The notes beneath the pieces are model-generated. The model was not told where the DNA came from. It searched no databases and saw only the letters and a list, made by a program, of their open reading frames with translations. Positions 18,585 to 27,618 of a stretch of DNA of 64,000 nucleotides are shown piece by piece; within the stretch, counting starts at the first letter, position 1; each line of letters opens with the position of its first letter. Origin of the DNA: UBA1309 sp047605645 (GTDB taxonomy: Bacteria > Bacteroidota > Bacteroidia > Bacteroidales > Dysgonomonadaceae); the NCBI GenBank assembly GCA_047605645.1, contig JASGFJ010000022.1, positions 19,762 to 83,761 of the forward strand, written 5' to 3'. The translations under genes and the position numbers were made by a program.

Positions 18585-19206
18585 TATATAAATAGAATTT
18601 TAGGCCTACAGACCAGGTGATATTTCTCAAATCATGTATATTTTTCCTGAAAGTGCCCATTTCATCGATATCATAATAATCAAGCATCGGCAACAGGCCA
18701 TAGGTCAGTTTCGGTGCAACAGAGATTTTTCGCATTATTTTAAACTCTGTCCCGAATACAAATCCGAAATCAAAATCATTATAAGTTTTGTCCCAATACT
18801 TGATATTCGATTTCACGAGTCCTGCAAATTCAACTCCGCCTTGTAAAGAGACAGACTTCACTAGTTTATAATCCATTAATACGGAAAATGTCAGATAATC
18901 GAAGCGACGTTTGTAGGTTTGATCCAAATGCTGCCGATACCCTCTCTGCTCGTAATTGAATTCATTAATCACAGATATTCTTTCTGCACAACGAAAAGGC
19001 TGGTATTGTACAGAAAATCCCAACCGGGAGCCAAACATTCCCTTTTTTCCGGGCATAAAAGTTTCATTCCGGATATCTGAATAATTCATACCTGCCATAA
19101 AAGCAACCTGTGCCTGCATGGGGAAACTATGGTAGAACAAACCGATCAGAAACAATCCGATAAAATATCTCCACCTCAATGACGGATAGCTGATTTTATT
19201 TTTCAT
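18559..19206 (-). CDS. Outer membrane beta-barrel protein (PorT-like)
   Basis: A 215-residue protein with a signal peptide ending in SFPMQAQ (about residue 33) and then alternating amphipathic strands typical of the small PorT/OmpW-like beta-barrel group (VAFMAGMNYSDI, FGSRLGFSVQYQPF, LTFSVLMDYKLV, VSLQGGVEFAG, WSVGLKFYLY). The last strand ends close to the C-terminus, although a few polar residues follow it. It is the first gene of the operon with the two lipoproteins downstream. The role is unknown; such barrels often anchor or pass lipoproteins. Confidence 0.8.
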   Translation of the reverse strand: MKNKISYPSLRWRYFIGLFLIGLFYHSFPMQAQVAFMAGMNYSDIRNETFMPGKKGMFGSRLGFSVQYQPFRCAERISVINEFNYEQRGYRQHLDQTYKRRFDYLTFSVLMDYKLVKSVSLQGGVEFAGLVKSNIKYWDKTYNDFDFGFVFGTEFKIMRKISVAPKLTYGLLPMLDYYDIDEMGTFRKNIHDLRNITWSVGLKFYLYNEKIKLYN

Positions 19207-19552
19207 TTAATTTTTCAAAAAAAACATTATATCAACAACCGGGCTTATCTGAATGCTCATCAGAATCCCCCGGAAAACCGATTAATACCTGTTAAGATTT
19301 TATTCGTTGAGAAGCTTCGTTGTGTAATTTCTATACCGAAGATTGTTTTTTCATCTGCCCGATAATTAAATATCGGGCTATCCGCTAATCACAGACGAAG
19401 AATTAGACAGACTGACAAAATTTCCTTCTGATATTCGTTCTAACAATATATGCGAACTTCTATTAGAGAACAAGCAGAACTACTCTCGAAGAAACTCTTT
19501 ACTAATTTTCAAATATAGTTTCGCTCTTTTTCGAACAGTACGTAACAGATTT
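19207..19552. other. Gene-free stretch upstream of the beta-barrel operon
   Basis: 346 bp without a plausible gene. It should contain the promoter of the barrel gene at 19206. The only structure I see is an 8-bp hairpin (GCCCGATA at 19357-19364 with TATCGGGC at 19371-19378) without a T-run on either strand. Confidence 0.4.
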
Positions 19553-19966
19553 TCATCTTCCATCGTCTTCCATTTTCAGCATGTTCCGAAGTGTCATCTT
19601 TTTTTCCAACAGTGGATTAATTACCCGGGTAGTATCACAGATCACAATTTGAACATCCTCATCAATGCCCAGATGGAAGGAAGCAACTGTTTCGACATAC
19701 ACCAGGTCGCTGTTCACACTGATATAGAATTTCAACGGAAAGGAAGCCGGAAGTTTCACACCCCGATAAGTTTCGTTCTCACAAAGAGTAATCTGTTCGG
19801 AAGTTTGCCCGGGCAGAATCTGGTTACGAATAGCTAATCCACCCCACTCTACATTCTTGAGGATGACTTTCGGTAATTTATTCTGTACACAGATGTTCGA
19901 TTCTCTGTATCTGCAGGAAGCAAAAACAAAAGCAAGAAACGCAATAATAAATAAATATTTTTTCAT
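19553..19966 (-). CDS. Hypothetical small lipoprotein
   Basis: A 137-residue predicted lipoprotein with lipobox VFASC-R (Cys18). The mature part is mostly beta-strand with paired cysteines (Cys26, Cys62, Cys114) that could form a disulfide. I do not recognise the family. It follows the gene at 20545 by 9 nt, so it is the last member of a lipoprotein operon that also once included the pseudogene at 20581-21025. Confidence 0.65.
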   Translation of the reverse strand: MKKYLFIIAFLAFVFASCRYRESNICVQNKLPKVILKNVEWGGLAIRNQILPGQTSEQITLCENETYRGVKLPASFPLKFYISVNSDLVYVETVASFHLGIDEDVQIVICDTTRVINPLLEKKMTLRNMLKMEDDGR

Positions 19967-19975
19967 GTCCCTGAG

Positions 19976-20545
19976 TTATTTTTTTAGTGTTATATGTATA
20001 TCTCCTGCATAAGAACTGGTTGTGTTCTGCACCACGGTGAATTTCCGAAAGACATGAGGCTTCAATGAAATCCATTCTTGTTGTACATTTTTGAACTTAA
20101 TTTCAGCCACTTCACATACATACTCTCCAGGAGTGAGCACGACGCGGTTATGCAAGTATTCTACAAAATCACCAGCTGTCTGCAAATTATCGGTTGACAA
20201 GAGATAAGGAGCAACCACCAGATAGCTGATCGGCAAACGCGAAAATTTCAGGTCTGCCGCCACCACATCGGTATTTCCTGTCGTATCGATACTTTCGGAA
20301 GGAAATATCCCCCATTGCCTGCCATTCACATTCAAACGAATGCTATCAATGCGGTGAGTATTCAGATAGCCGTACTCACCTGCAACATCAAGGGTGAATG
20401 TTATCTGCTTAAACTTGTTCTGGTTTTCCGTTCCATCAATCACGACGCCATCGAACTGACCTATATAGTTATCATTTCCGCTGCTGCATCCCCAAAAGAG
20501 GAATGCCAGGAAAGGAATTGCTCCGTAAAAAATTAAATTTTTCAT
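19976..20545 (-). CDS. Hypothetical lipoprotein
   Basis: A 189-residue predicted lipoprotein when started at the ATG at 20543-20545 (MKNLIFYGAIPFLAFLFWGC); the longer frame to 20584 adds 13 residues before the signal and is unlikely. The lipobox is LFWGC-S. The rest is predicted beta-rich, without motifs I recognise. Homologues in similar clusters are usually surface or adhesion-associated, but nothing here proves that. It is encoded between the pseudogene upstream (35 nt) and the lipoprotein downstream (9 nt). Confidence 0.65.
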   Translation of the reverse strand: MKNLIFYGAIPFLAFLFWGCSSGNDNYIGQFDGVVIDGTENQNKFKQITFTLDVAGEYGYLNTHRIDSIRLNVNGRQWGIFPSESIDTTGNTDVVAADLKFSRLPISYLVVAPYLLSTDNLQTAGDFVEYLHNRVVLTPGEYVCEVAEIKFKNVQQEWISLKPHVFRKFTVVQNTTSSYAGDIHITLKK

Positions 20546-20580
20546 TATTACTATCATTATATAAATAGTTAAAGAGGGTT

Positions 20581-21025
20581 TCATTTTTTTTGACTGACAC
20601 CTATTCCATCAAAATAGTTTCCGGATTGCAAGCCGATCCGAAAGAATCGATCCTGACTAGTGTCATTTTGCGCCACTTTAATCACAAGGCTCTTTGAGGA
20701 ATTTTTCGTGATGATAAACCAGGAACTTTCAATTTCCTGAATCTTCCAATCGACTCCTTTTTCATCAGCCGTATTTGCATTTGCCCAGAAAGCCCTTTGC
20801 TTCTCAACTTTGTATATCGGGATTATTTGCAAGCCATACCGACTCGCCATTCATATTGGCATAATCAAGAATGTACCTTGAGTTGTTAGCTGTGCTACTC
20901 CTCCCGAACGGTTAAAAGTGATTTCTTTTTTATTGAGTTGAATAACATCCATCGGCATTTTCGACAGAGCAGGATGAAAAAATCATCAGGCAGGTAATCA
21001 TTTAAAGTGATACTTGCCTTTTCAT
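20581..21025 (-). pseudogene. Broken lipoprotein gene, BACON-like domain
   Basis: Pieces of one protein lie in successive frames on the minus strand. An ATG at 21023-21025 starts MKRQVSL, meets an in-frame TAA, then continues MITCLMIFSSCSVENADG, a perfect lipoprotein signal. A second frame carries MDVIQLNKKEITFNRSGG and AQLTTQGTF, a third carries DYANMNGESVWLANNPDIQ, and a fourth is the 89-codon frame 20581-20850 with WKIQEIESSWFIITKNSSK and FFRIGLQSGNYFDGIGVSQ. The strand order and the final NYFDGIGVSQ resemble BACON/Ig-like modules. At least three frameshifts and one stop codon make it non-functional. Confidence 0.8.
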
Positions 21026-21127
21026 CTCAATACGATTTTTATATAAAATTTTTTAGCATAAAGATTATCCGGCATCTCATTTTCAGGACGTATGGCTAAC
21101 GACCGAACAAAGAATTATTCAAAGAAT

Positions 21128-22288
21128 TTATTGTGAATATTTATTTATCAAACGCACCATCAGGTTGTTAAGCAACTCAACCTGATATTCGCCGACATTA
21201 GGCTCCAGATGCTTGTTGCCAACGCCGCTGTCATCGGTGATGAAGACATATGTTCCGTTTGTGCTGATCGAGAAAAACCTCATCAAAGCTTCTGTTTTCT
21301 CGTCAATACCACTTGCCGTAACCGGTATTATTTTTATGCCGGTTTCCAGACCTTTGTTTATGGAACTCTTAATGGATTCCATGACGGATTGATTGTAATG
21401 AGGAGGAGCATCCAGAACAAGAAACAGCAGCTTGGTTTTTGCTTGTTGCGACCATTGTAATTCATTAACAGCTTTGTCCAAAGCCGAATGTACAGCTTCC
21501 GGATAATCACCGCCGCCTGCTGCCTCTTGCTTTCTGATAAATTCAATTGTGTTGGAAGTATTTTCAGTGAAACCGGAAACTTTTGTCACATAATCATCTC
21601 CTTCATCGCGATAGAACACCGAGGAAGTAAACAAGGATGCTCCTTTATTGGCGCCTTTCACCCGGGAAAGCACATCCATTAATTCTGTTTTTAAATATTC
21701 GAGTTCATCTCCCATTGAACCTGTTGCATCCACGACAAAAGATATTTCAATTCGATCATCCACCGTTTGCTGATGTGTAACAAGGTGATTGATACCTTCC
21801 CGAAAAGGTTTTACCTGTGACAAAATTGCGGCACCGTCATTCACATCAATGGAAAGAGTCGAATAATCGAGGTTTGTATTTGCCTGAAAAAGATCCGGCC
21901 ATAGTTCAGCCTTCCCAAAATTATCCGTTCTTGCCCGAAAGACAGGTATGTCGTTTCTCTTCAGAACCACTGAGGCATTCACAACAGGTACAGATGCACT
22001 GCTCAGCACCTCCACTGATATTCTGTTGTTCGGATAAAAGCCCCAATACGCGGGCATCTCTTTGTAGTTGTCTTTTGTCAGCAAGTCATTCCAGAACGAC
22101 CAGTTATCGAGGTCATTCCATTCTCCGGCTGTAATCACGCCCGGTTCTTTCTGTGAACCGCCGCCTTCTTTTCCCCCTTCGCCGGATGCAAACTTACCTC
22201 CGTCTGAATCAGATGCTCCAGAATCGGTATTACAACTTACAGCGAACATAAACAGTGACGCAAATAAAAAATAGAAGAATCGTTTCAT
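21128..22288 (-). CDS. von Willebrand factor A domain lipoprotein
   Basis: A 386-residue predicted lipoprotein (ATG at 22286-22288; signal ends MFAVSC-N). A Gly/Ser/Glu-rich linker follows, then a small beta domain (VPVVNASVVLKRNDIPVFRA, a carboxypeptidase-regulatory-like strand pair), then a vWA domain. The MIDAS motif is DATGS at about residues 187-191 counted from this start; the canonical form is DxSxS, so Thr replaces the first Ser. Later LFLVLDAPPH and the Thr/Asp-rich loop fit the rest of the metal site. vWA domains bind protein ligands, and on a lipoprotein this suggests an adhesive or scaffolding role at the outer membrane. Confidence 0.85.
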   Translation of the reverse strand: MKRFFYFLFASLFMFAVSCNTDSGASDSDGGKFASGEGGKEGGGSQKEPGVITAGEWNDLDNWSFWNDLLTKDNYKEMPAYWGFYPNNRISVEVLSSASVPVVNASVVLKRNDIPVFRARTDNFGKAELWPDLFQANTNLDYSTLSIDVNDGAAILSQVKPFREGINHLVTHQQTVDDRIEISFVVDATGSMGDELEYLKTELMDVLSRVKGANKGASLFTSSVFYRDEGDDYVTKVSGFTENTSNTIEFIRKQEAAGGGDYPEAVHSALDKAVNELQWSQQAKTKLLFLVLDAPPHYNQSVMESIKSSINKGLETGIKIIPVTASGIDEKTEALMRFFSISTNGTYVFITDDSGVGNKHLEPNVGEYQVELLNNLMVRLINKYSQ

Positions 22289-22300
22289 AGGATTGTACAT

Positions 22301-22649
22301 TTTATGTTAATATTTAATCTATCGATACCGATTAGTGTTTATTATTGAATAATAGTTTATTTGATTATCAGGGATATACAAAACATATTTTCTTTAATCT
22401 ATTGAAAATCATCTTTTTAAAAACACGATTCACTGTTGACTAATAATACTTTAACCTCAAATATTATTCTATATAGTATCTATTATTTGGCAGAAAATCA
22501 GGTTCCATTTTCGTCCATAAAATATCTCTTTTCAAGCGTCACAACTGACTAATCTATCTGCATTATTGATTTCGCCAATTCGAAAAATGAATCCTCACTC
22601 GATATCAATTATTCTATCGAACCCACCTTAATATCTGGTTAGTATATAG
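22301..22649. other. Gene-free AT-rich stretch
   Basis: 349 bp between the vWA gene start and the end of the pseudogene at 22650. It must contain the vWA promoter, but no clear TAnnTTTG box is visible on the minus strand and no hairpin stands out. Confidence 0.4.
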
Positions 22650-23039
22650 TTACTCAAGTTTGCCGTATTTCTCCTGAAATTTCGCTGTCTGATTTTCTTT
22701 CAATTCACAAGAATGATTTATCAGGCTTGTTTTTTCGGAATATAATTGAAAACCAGATATCTACAAATATCGATGCTCACTATCCGACAGTTTTATTTTA
22801 AATTTCAGATACGAAGAAACGCCCTCTTTCGCCCGAAGCATTTCTATGGCAAATATGCCTTTCTGAGAGTCATTTCCCTATTTTTCAGGAAATACATATC
22901 TATCCCCTTGCGTCTGACCGGTATTTGTGAAAACAAAACGATATCCACCTCCGACCACAACAGGATCATTGTTCTCATTGCAATAAGCAACAGGCCAATA
23001 ACTAATAAACCATACGAAAAAAATGCTTTTTGTTTTCAT
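22650..23039 (-). pseudogene. Exported-protein gene interrupted by two in-frame TAG codons
   Basis: An ATG at 23037-23039 begins MKTKSIFFVWFISYWPVAYC, a signal-like start with a possible lipobox. The frame runs to GDRYVFPEK and a TAG at 22878-22880. Without any shift the same frame then reads GNDSQKGIFAIEMLRAKEG, meets a second TAG at 22761-22763, and continues ISGFQLYSEKTSLIN to a TAA at 22650-22652. The two later segments look like normal coding sequence, so the ancestral product was about 129 residues. It lies at the end of the sigma/FecR/receptor operon. A family cannot be assigned. Confidence 0.6.
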
Positions 23040-23179
23040 CCTGTTTTTGTTTTTAGGTTTTGACAAGTATGTTGTTTGCCTGGAGATGTAAAAAAACATC
23101 TCCGAATAGTTGCATCGGCACTCCTTTTTGTGAGTTATTTATCCGACACTGGAAAAAAATTCAGGAAAAAGGCGATCCG

Positions 23180-23713
23180 CTATTCCCTGTATCGCCCCTC
23201 GAGTTTAAGCTGGTTAATAAACAATTTCCATTCACTCGCTATTTTGCCGGTGTTCTCATCGCGAAGCTGTTGAATTCCCAGGGAATTTTCCAACACCGAA
23301 ATATCCGGATATCCATCTTTGAGATAAAAGCGGTTCTCGGTCTGACTGTAAAAAAAAACGAGGCTGTTTATTATTTGTGAATTAATTTCAGACACAAAAA
23401 AAGAAGAAAATAGGTATTGGTTTTTTATATAAAACTTCAGCCGTTCGTATTTGCTAGTCGTCGAAATAAGTTGAGCTACCGAATAATTATCGATAAAACG
23501 CATTTCTTTTGTTGTCGCATTAAACCACAGGATCCTGTCTCCCGAGACTATCAGACTATCCGAATTATCTTCCAAGGAACTGGCAACCAAATGAAACATC
23601 AGAGAGGAGGAATTACTCGGTGAGGGGTCGTCGTCTGAGCTATCATCCATGCTTGAACATCCGGAGAGGAAAAAGCCGGCTATAACGGTATATATCAGAA
23701 TCAATTTATTCAT
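23180..23713 (-). CDS. Hypothetical lipoprotein at the end of the receptor operon
   Basis: A 177-residue predicted lipoprotein (ATG at 23711-23713; signal ends FFLSGC-S) followed by a Ser/Asp-rich linker, the usual feature of Bacteroidetes outer-membrane lipoproteins. Its start is 11 nt after the stop of the TonB-dependent receptor gene, so it is in the same transcript. By position it could be the receptor's substrate-binding partner, as SusD is to SusC, but it is far too short and lacks SusD features. I do not recognise the fold. Confidence 0.7.
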   Translation of the reverse strand: MNKLILIYTVIAGFFLSGCSSMDDSSDDDPSPSNSSSLMFHLVASSLEDNSDSLIVSGDRILWFNATTKEMRFIDNYSVAQLISTTSKYERLKFYIKNQYLFSSFFVSEINSQIINSLVFFYSQTENRFYLKDGYPDISVLENSLGIQQLRDENTGKIASEWKLFINQLKLEGRYRE

Positions 23714-23724
23714 TATCAACACAT

Positions 23725-26331
23725 TTAAAATTCAACTGTTGGTTTTTCTCTTTCATCCTGCCTCACTCCATTTCGTCGTTCCATCGGTTTACTGCTGTCG
23801 TGGTTGAAACGGAAACTCAGTTTGAAAAGCAAAAGATTATTGTAAGGTTTCAGGTTGAGCTTAGAGTTCTCACTGTATAGCGAAGAATTTAGTTTTCGAC
23901 GTTGCTCATAATTGACTCCCAGCGCTAAAGGAGGAATGTATGAACAAGACATCACAATCCGTTTTTTCCAGAATTCTTTATTAAGAGCCACCTCCCAGTA
24001 ATCGCGATCCACCATTTGATATCCTTGGATAAGCAGCATCTTTTTCATGTTACGATGGTATCCCAGTTGAAATCCGAAAGCCAATTTGGGATGATAGTAA
24101 TTCAACTGCATATCAGCCAGCCAGCCTTGGGGGTTGTTACCGGCGTCAGTCGAGGCCGCCGAACTGCGATAATAAATAAGCTGGCTGCTCCAGCGAAAAT
24201 AACGCCCGATAGATTGGTCGTAGGTGCTTTGCAAACGGAATTCTTTCATATCCGTATTGTAAAAGGTACGGTAAAGTTTAAACTCGCGTTGAATATAAGA
24301 CTCACTGATACCGTCTTTGGTATAAATAAACGAAGGACTCAATATCAATTTGTCCCAAAGAGAAACACGAATGGCACAAATGTGATGCAAAGCCGATTTC
24401 AATTCGGGATTACCCACCTGTGACAGGTAGTTGTCAATCACCAGACTCATCGGACTTAGCTGGAACAATCCGGGATAAAACTGAGTGGTAGAATAAGAAG
24501 CATTTACATTCACTGCCTTATGTACATTAAAATTCGCCTGCACGTAAGGCAACAAACGCGAATATACCAGCTTTTCCTCCCGATTATAAGTCCGGACATG
24601 CTCGTAGGCAACTCCAATCTTCCATTGTATCCGTTTCGACGGATAGACAGAGAGATACGTGAAGTATTTATCGCGAAACTCACGGTAATCGAGAAAGCCG
24701 ACTCCCTGACTGCTTTCAGAAGCATACTTCCGCCAGGAATGAGCATATCCGCCATGAAGTGAAAGCCGGTCTGAAAGCAGATACTGTCCTTCCAGATTAA
24801 GCAAGGTATGCCTTTTATACTCATTGTAATTGTTTCCGCTGACCTGCTCCTGAATGTCGCGAAGGCGGTATTCGTTATTCATATCGTTGACATAGTGGTT
24901 ATAGGAAAAGTCACCGTAGATTTGCAAGCGACTACTCCATTGCCCCTGATAAAACAACGTTCCCACAAACGTACGCGATGAGGTCTCATCTTTCGCCGAG
25001 TCCTTTGTATCACGCTGCTCAAGGGTTTCTATCTCCGTACGACGCAATTCGAATGCCTGCGTTGCATGAATACTATCAGAGATAAAATCAGTCTGAAGGC
25101 CAACGACATGTCCGGGTGCCACATTCAGATTCATTCCTGCAGAAAAAGAAGAACTGCGGGCATTGTATCCATGATTCGGACTTGAGTGAGAGATTCCTTC
25201 CGATTCGAGCCGAATACCTCTGTATGTCAATTCTTTGAAAACGGGTAATTGTCTATTCTCGATGTTCCTTGTAAAGGAGGTATAGAAACTAAAATTCTTA
25301 TGAACATAATTGACTCCCAAGTCAAGCTTGTCGCTTAGCCTATGATTGTTCCCTTCCTGTTTTCGGAGAGTAAGAGAGGAATAATAAGAGGTATAGATAT
25401 CATAGCCTCTGTAGTCGCTCTTGAGTCGTAGATTGACAATAGCAGTATATCCATCGGAAACAAAACGTCCCGATGATTCATTAATAACCTCCACCGAATG
25501 AATTCTAGCAGGAGACAGATTCCGGATATAACTTTCTGTTTTTTGTACCCCATCCACCAAAAGCAATACTTCTTTGTTGTCATTCACCCGGATGGAATGG
25601 GTCATTCTGTCGAAATAGACTCCAGGAATTCTATCAATCAGATCTTCGGCATTGGACGTTCCGGGAATCATGTCAGGTGTTATTTCATAGGTTGTTTTAT
25701 TTAATTGATGCTTGATTTCCTTTTCTGAAACGATGGCTTCATCGAGAGCCACCACTTCGGGCTGCAACATAAAAGAATGTGTACGAATAGAGAGGGAAGG
25801 AATGTCCTGCAATAAAGTCTGGTAGCCAACATAGCTGATTTTTATTCTTCTTGCCTGATCGGGACAATCGACAGCAAAAGCGCCCTCCTCGTCTGAAATG
25901 CAGGCAATGAGCGGTTTTCCGTTGCCATCGAGCAAAGTTACCGTGGCGAAAGCGAGCACACTCCCCAATCGGCTATCGGTGATTTTCCCGGAGAAAACGG
26001 TATTTTTAGCGACCTTTTCTGTTGGAAGATATGTGTTTACTCGTTTCATATATTTCTCTGTTGGAACAACAATATAGACTTGGTTTGTTTTTTCTATCCG
26101 AAAAGGTTTTCCTTTCAATAAAGCATACAAGGCCTTTTCTGATGAGTCAAAAGTTCTGGAAACAGTTACCCGGTACCGGGAAAGTGCTTTGTCATCAAAT
26201 GAGACCTCGAGTCCCAGGGTGTTGATAACAGTATTGAGCGGTTTATTGACAACACGCAGGCGCACTTCCTGAGAGATAGCGGGACGTGTGAATAAGATAA
26301 TTATGAAAATGACTGATAAAAGTCTCCTCAC
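23725..26331 (-). CDS. TonB-dependent receptor with STN signalling domain
   Basis: An 868-residue outer-membrane receptor. Signal peptide (about residues 1-20, ending in AISQ), then the STN domain (about 25-95) that passes the ligand signal to FecR, then a carboxypeptidase-regulatory-like domain (about 113-190), a plug (about 205-300: GTSNAEDLIDRIPGVYFDR, LLVDGVQ, IHSVEVINESSGRF), and a 22-strand-type barrel. It is shorter than SusC proteins (about 1000 residues) and resembles the OMP_b-brl_3 receptor group. It overlaps the fecR gene by 4 nt. The sigma/FecR/receptor order indicates trans-envelope induction by its own ligand, which is unknown; no SusD is present. Confidence 0.88.
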   Translation of the reverse strand: MRRLLSVIFIIILFTRPAISQEVRLRVVNKPLNTVINTLGLEVSFDDKALSRYRVTVSRTFDSSEKALYALLKGKPFRIEKTNQVYIVVPTEKYMKRVNTYLPTEKVAKNTVFSGKITDSRLGSVLAFATVTLLDGNGKPLIACISDEEGAFAVDCPDQARRIKISYVGYQTLLQDIPSLSIRTHSFMLQPEVVALDEAIVSEKEIKHQLNKTTYEITPDMIPGTSNAEDLIDRIPGVYFDRMTHSIRVNDNKEVLLLVDGVQKTESYIRNLSPARIHSVEVINESSGRFVSDGYTAIVNLRLKSDYRGYDIYTSYYSSLTLRKQEGNNHRLSDKLDLGVNYVHKNFSFYTSFTRNIENRQLPVFKELTYRGIRLESEGISHSSPNHGYNARSSSFSAGMNLNVAPGHVVGLQTDFISDSIHATQAFELRRTEIETLEQRDTKDSAKDETSSRTFVGTLFYQGQWSSRLQIYGDFSYNHYVNDMNNEYRLRDIQEQVSGNNYNEYKRHTLLNLEGQYLLSDRLSLHGGYAHSWRKYASESSQGVGFLDYREFRDKYFTYLSVYPSKRIQWKIGVAYEHVRTYNREEKLVYSRLLPYVQANFNVHKAVNVNASYSTTQFYPGLFQLSPMSLVIDNYLSQVGNPELKSALHHICAIRVSLWDKLILSPSFIYTKDGISESYIQREFKLYRTFYNTDMKEFRLQSTYDQSIGRYFRWSSQLIYYRSSAASTDAGNNPQGWLADMQLNYYHPKLAFGFQLGYHRNMKKMLLIQGYQMVDRDYWEVALNKEFWKKRIVMSCSYIPPLALGVNYEQRRKLNSSLYSENSKLNLKPYNNLLLFKLSFRFNHDSSKPMERRNGVRQDEREKPTVEF

Positions 26332-27122
26332 CTGTTTGTATAGCTAAATTTTATACCAAAAGGCTTTCCGATAATGTCAAGTACTTCATCGGGCTTTTCG
26401 GCTCTTGCAAAATTTCCGGAGAATGTATAATTCAATGCGGCATTTGCCCGGATATGAATATTGTATTGCCGTTCCACTTCAGCGACCACATCGGCCAGCG
26501 GAACCCCAACAAAAACAAAGCGGTTTTCAGTCCATCCGATAGACTGCTTTCCGTTCGTATTTCTTTCGACAACTATCATTCCTCCGTTTTTCGTCAACAG
26601 CATATCGGGTGTCAGCACTGCCGACCGATTGCCGGAAACGACTCTGACCTTACCCGTCAGACAAGTCACGACATATTTCTCTGCGCGGGAAAAGATATTA
26701 AAACTGGTTCCCAACACATTTACTTCATTATGCTCCGAAACCACAGAGAAACGGCGCCCGTGTGTTACCCGGAAATAAGCCTCTCCGGCAAGTTCTACTT
26801 TCCGGGAGGCAAACCACCAATAAGGCTTGTAACTCAATCGGCTGTCGGCATTCAGCACAGCTTGCGAACCATCAGGAAGAACCACTGCCAGATGCTCGCC
26901 CGGAGCAGATATCTTCGTCACTGTGTAGAAGAAAGATATCGGCAAAATGAAGAGCAACAATACCGCAGCTACACTTCCCACATATTTCCACAAAGGAGAC
27001 ATTTTCTTTGTCGTGGGCATTGGCAAAGGACTGTCATCTACCAATCCGGCAAATGTTTCATTCCATATATCTTCTTTGCTTTTACTCCAGCGAGGAGTAA
27101 TTTTAATTTTGTCTTCTCTCAT
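26328..27122 (-). CDS. FecR-family anti-sigma regulator
   Basis: A 264-residue inner-membrane protein that holds the sigma factor and receives the signal from the receptor STN domain. The N-terminal about 45 residues are cytoplasmic, followed by one membrane helix (about 46-66: YVGSVAAVLLLFILPISFF). The periplasmic FecR domain follows (about 78-170: VLPDGSQAVLNADSRLSY, ELAGEAYFRV, TSFNIFSR), then a C-terminal DUF4974 domain (about 195-262: FVGVPLADVVAEVERQYNI, TFSGNF). It overlaps the sigma gene by 20 nt and the receptor gene by 4 nt, so the three are translationally coupled. Confidence 0.92.
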   Translation of the reverse strand: MREDKIKITPRWSKSKEDIWNETFAGLVDDSPLPMPTTKKMSPLWKYVGSVAAVLLLFILPISFFYTVTKISAPGEHLAVVLPDGSQAVLNADSRLSYKPYWWFASRKVELAGEAYFRVTHGRRFSVVSEHNEVNVLGTSFNIFSRAEKYVVTCLTGKVRVVSGNRSAVLTPDMLLTKNGGMIVVERNTNGKQSIGWTENRFVFVGVPLADVVAEVERQYNIHIRANAALNYTFSGNFARAEKPDEVLDIIGKPFGIKFSYTNR

Positions 27123-27618
27123 TTTCAGTCGCTAAAAATTCATTTCTTAGAAATTGTAAAGCACCACTCATCCGTTTCTCTACCGCCTTCACTCCGATAT
27201 GAAGCCGTACGGCGATTTCCTTATAGTTTAAATTATCGTTTCTGCTCATCAGAAAAACGACACGTTGCAGTTCGGGCATTTCCGCCAAAGCTCTCGCATA
27301 AGCAAAGTTCATTTCCTGATGAAGCATCAATTCCTCGGGCGAGAGAATCGATGTATCTTCCTGCACAATGCCCGATTCAAAATCACAGCGGATTTGTTCT
27401 TTGCGCACATTACTAATAAAAAGATCGCCGGCCATTTTATAAAGTAAGGCCTTCATGTTATCGCAAACCCAGTGTTCCCGTTTCTCCCATACTTTCATAA
27501 AAACCTCCTGTGCTATATCGGAGGCGGTTTCTTCATTTCCACAACGATAGAACACGAAGCTTCGGATAGCATCGAAATATTCGTCAAACAGGGATTTAAA
27601 TTCAGTCTTATTCAGCAT
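27103..27618 (-). CDS. ECF RNA polymerase sigma factor (Bacteroidetes sigma-70 family)
   Basis: A 171-residue ECF sigma factor started at the ATG at 27616-27618; a TTG further up at 27651 would add 11 residues and is less likely. Region 2 is at about residues 10-75 (FKSLFDEYFDAIRSFVF, SDIAQEVFMKVWEKRE) and region 4 at about 110-165 (MPELQRVVFLMSRNDNLNYKEIA). Released by FecR, it would transcribe the receptor operon and perhaps other genes. Length and domain order are normal. Confidence 0.92.
   Translation of the reverse strand: MLNKTEFKSLFDEYFDAIRSFVFYRCGNEETASDIAQEVFMKVWEKREHWVCDNMKALLYKMAGDLFISNVRKEQIRCDFESGIVQEDTSILSPEELMLHQEMNFAYARALAEMPELQRVVFLMSRNDNLNYKEIAVRLHIGVKAVEKRMSGALQFLRNEFLATENERRQN

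Noticed and set aside
19357..19378. 8-bp hairpin as a terminator
   Set aside because: No T-run on either strand and no gene end close by.
26454..27416. 320-codon plus-strand frame opposite fecR and the sigma gene
   Set aside because: It is the antisense shadow of two well-recognised overlapping genes; its translation has no signal, domain or sensible composition.
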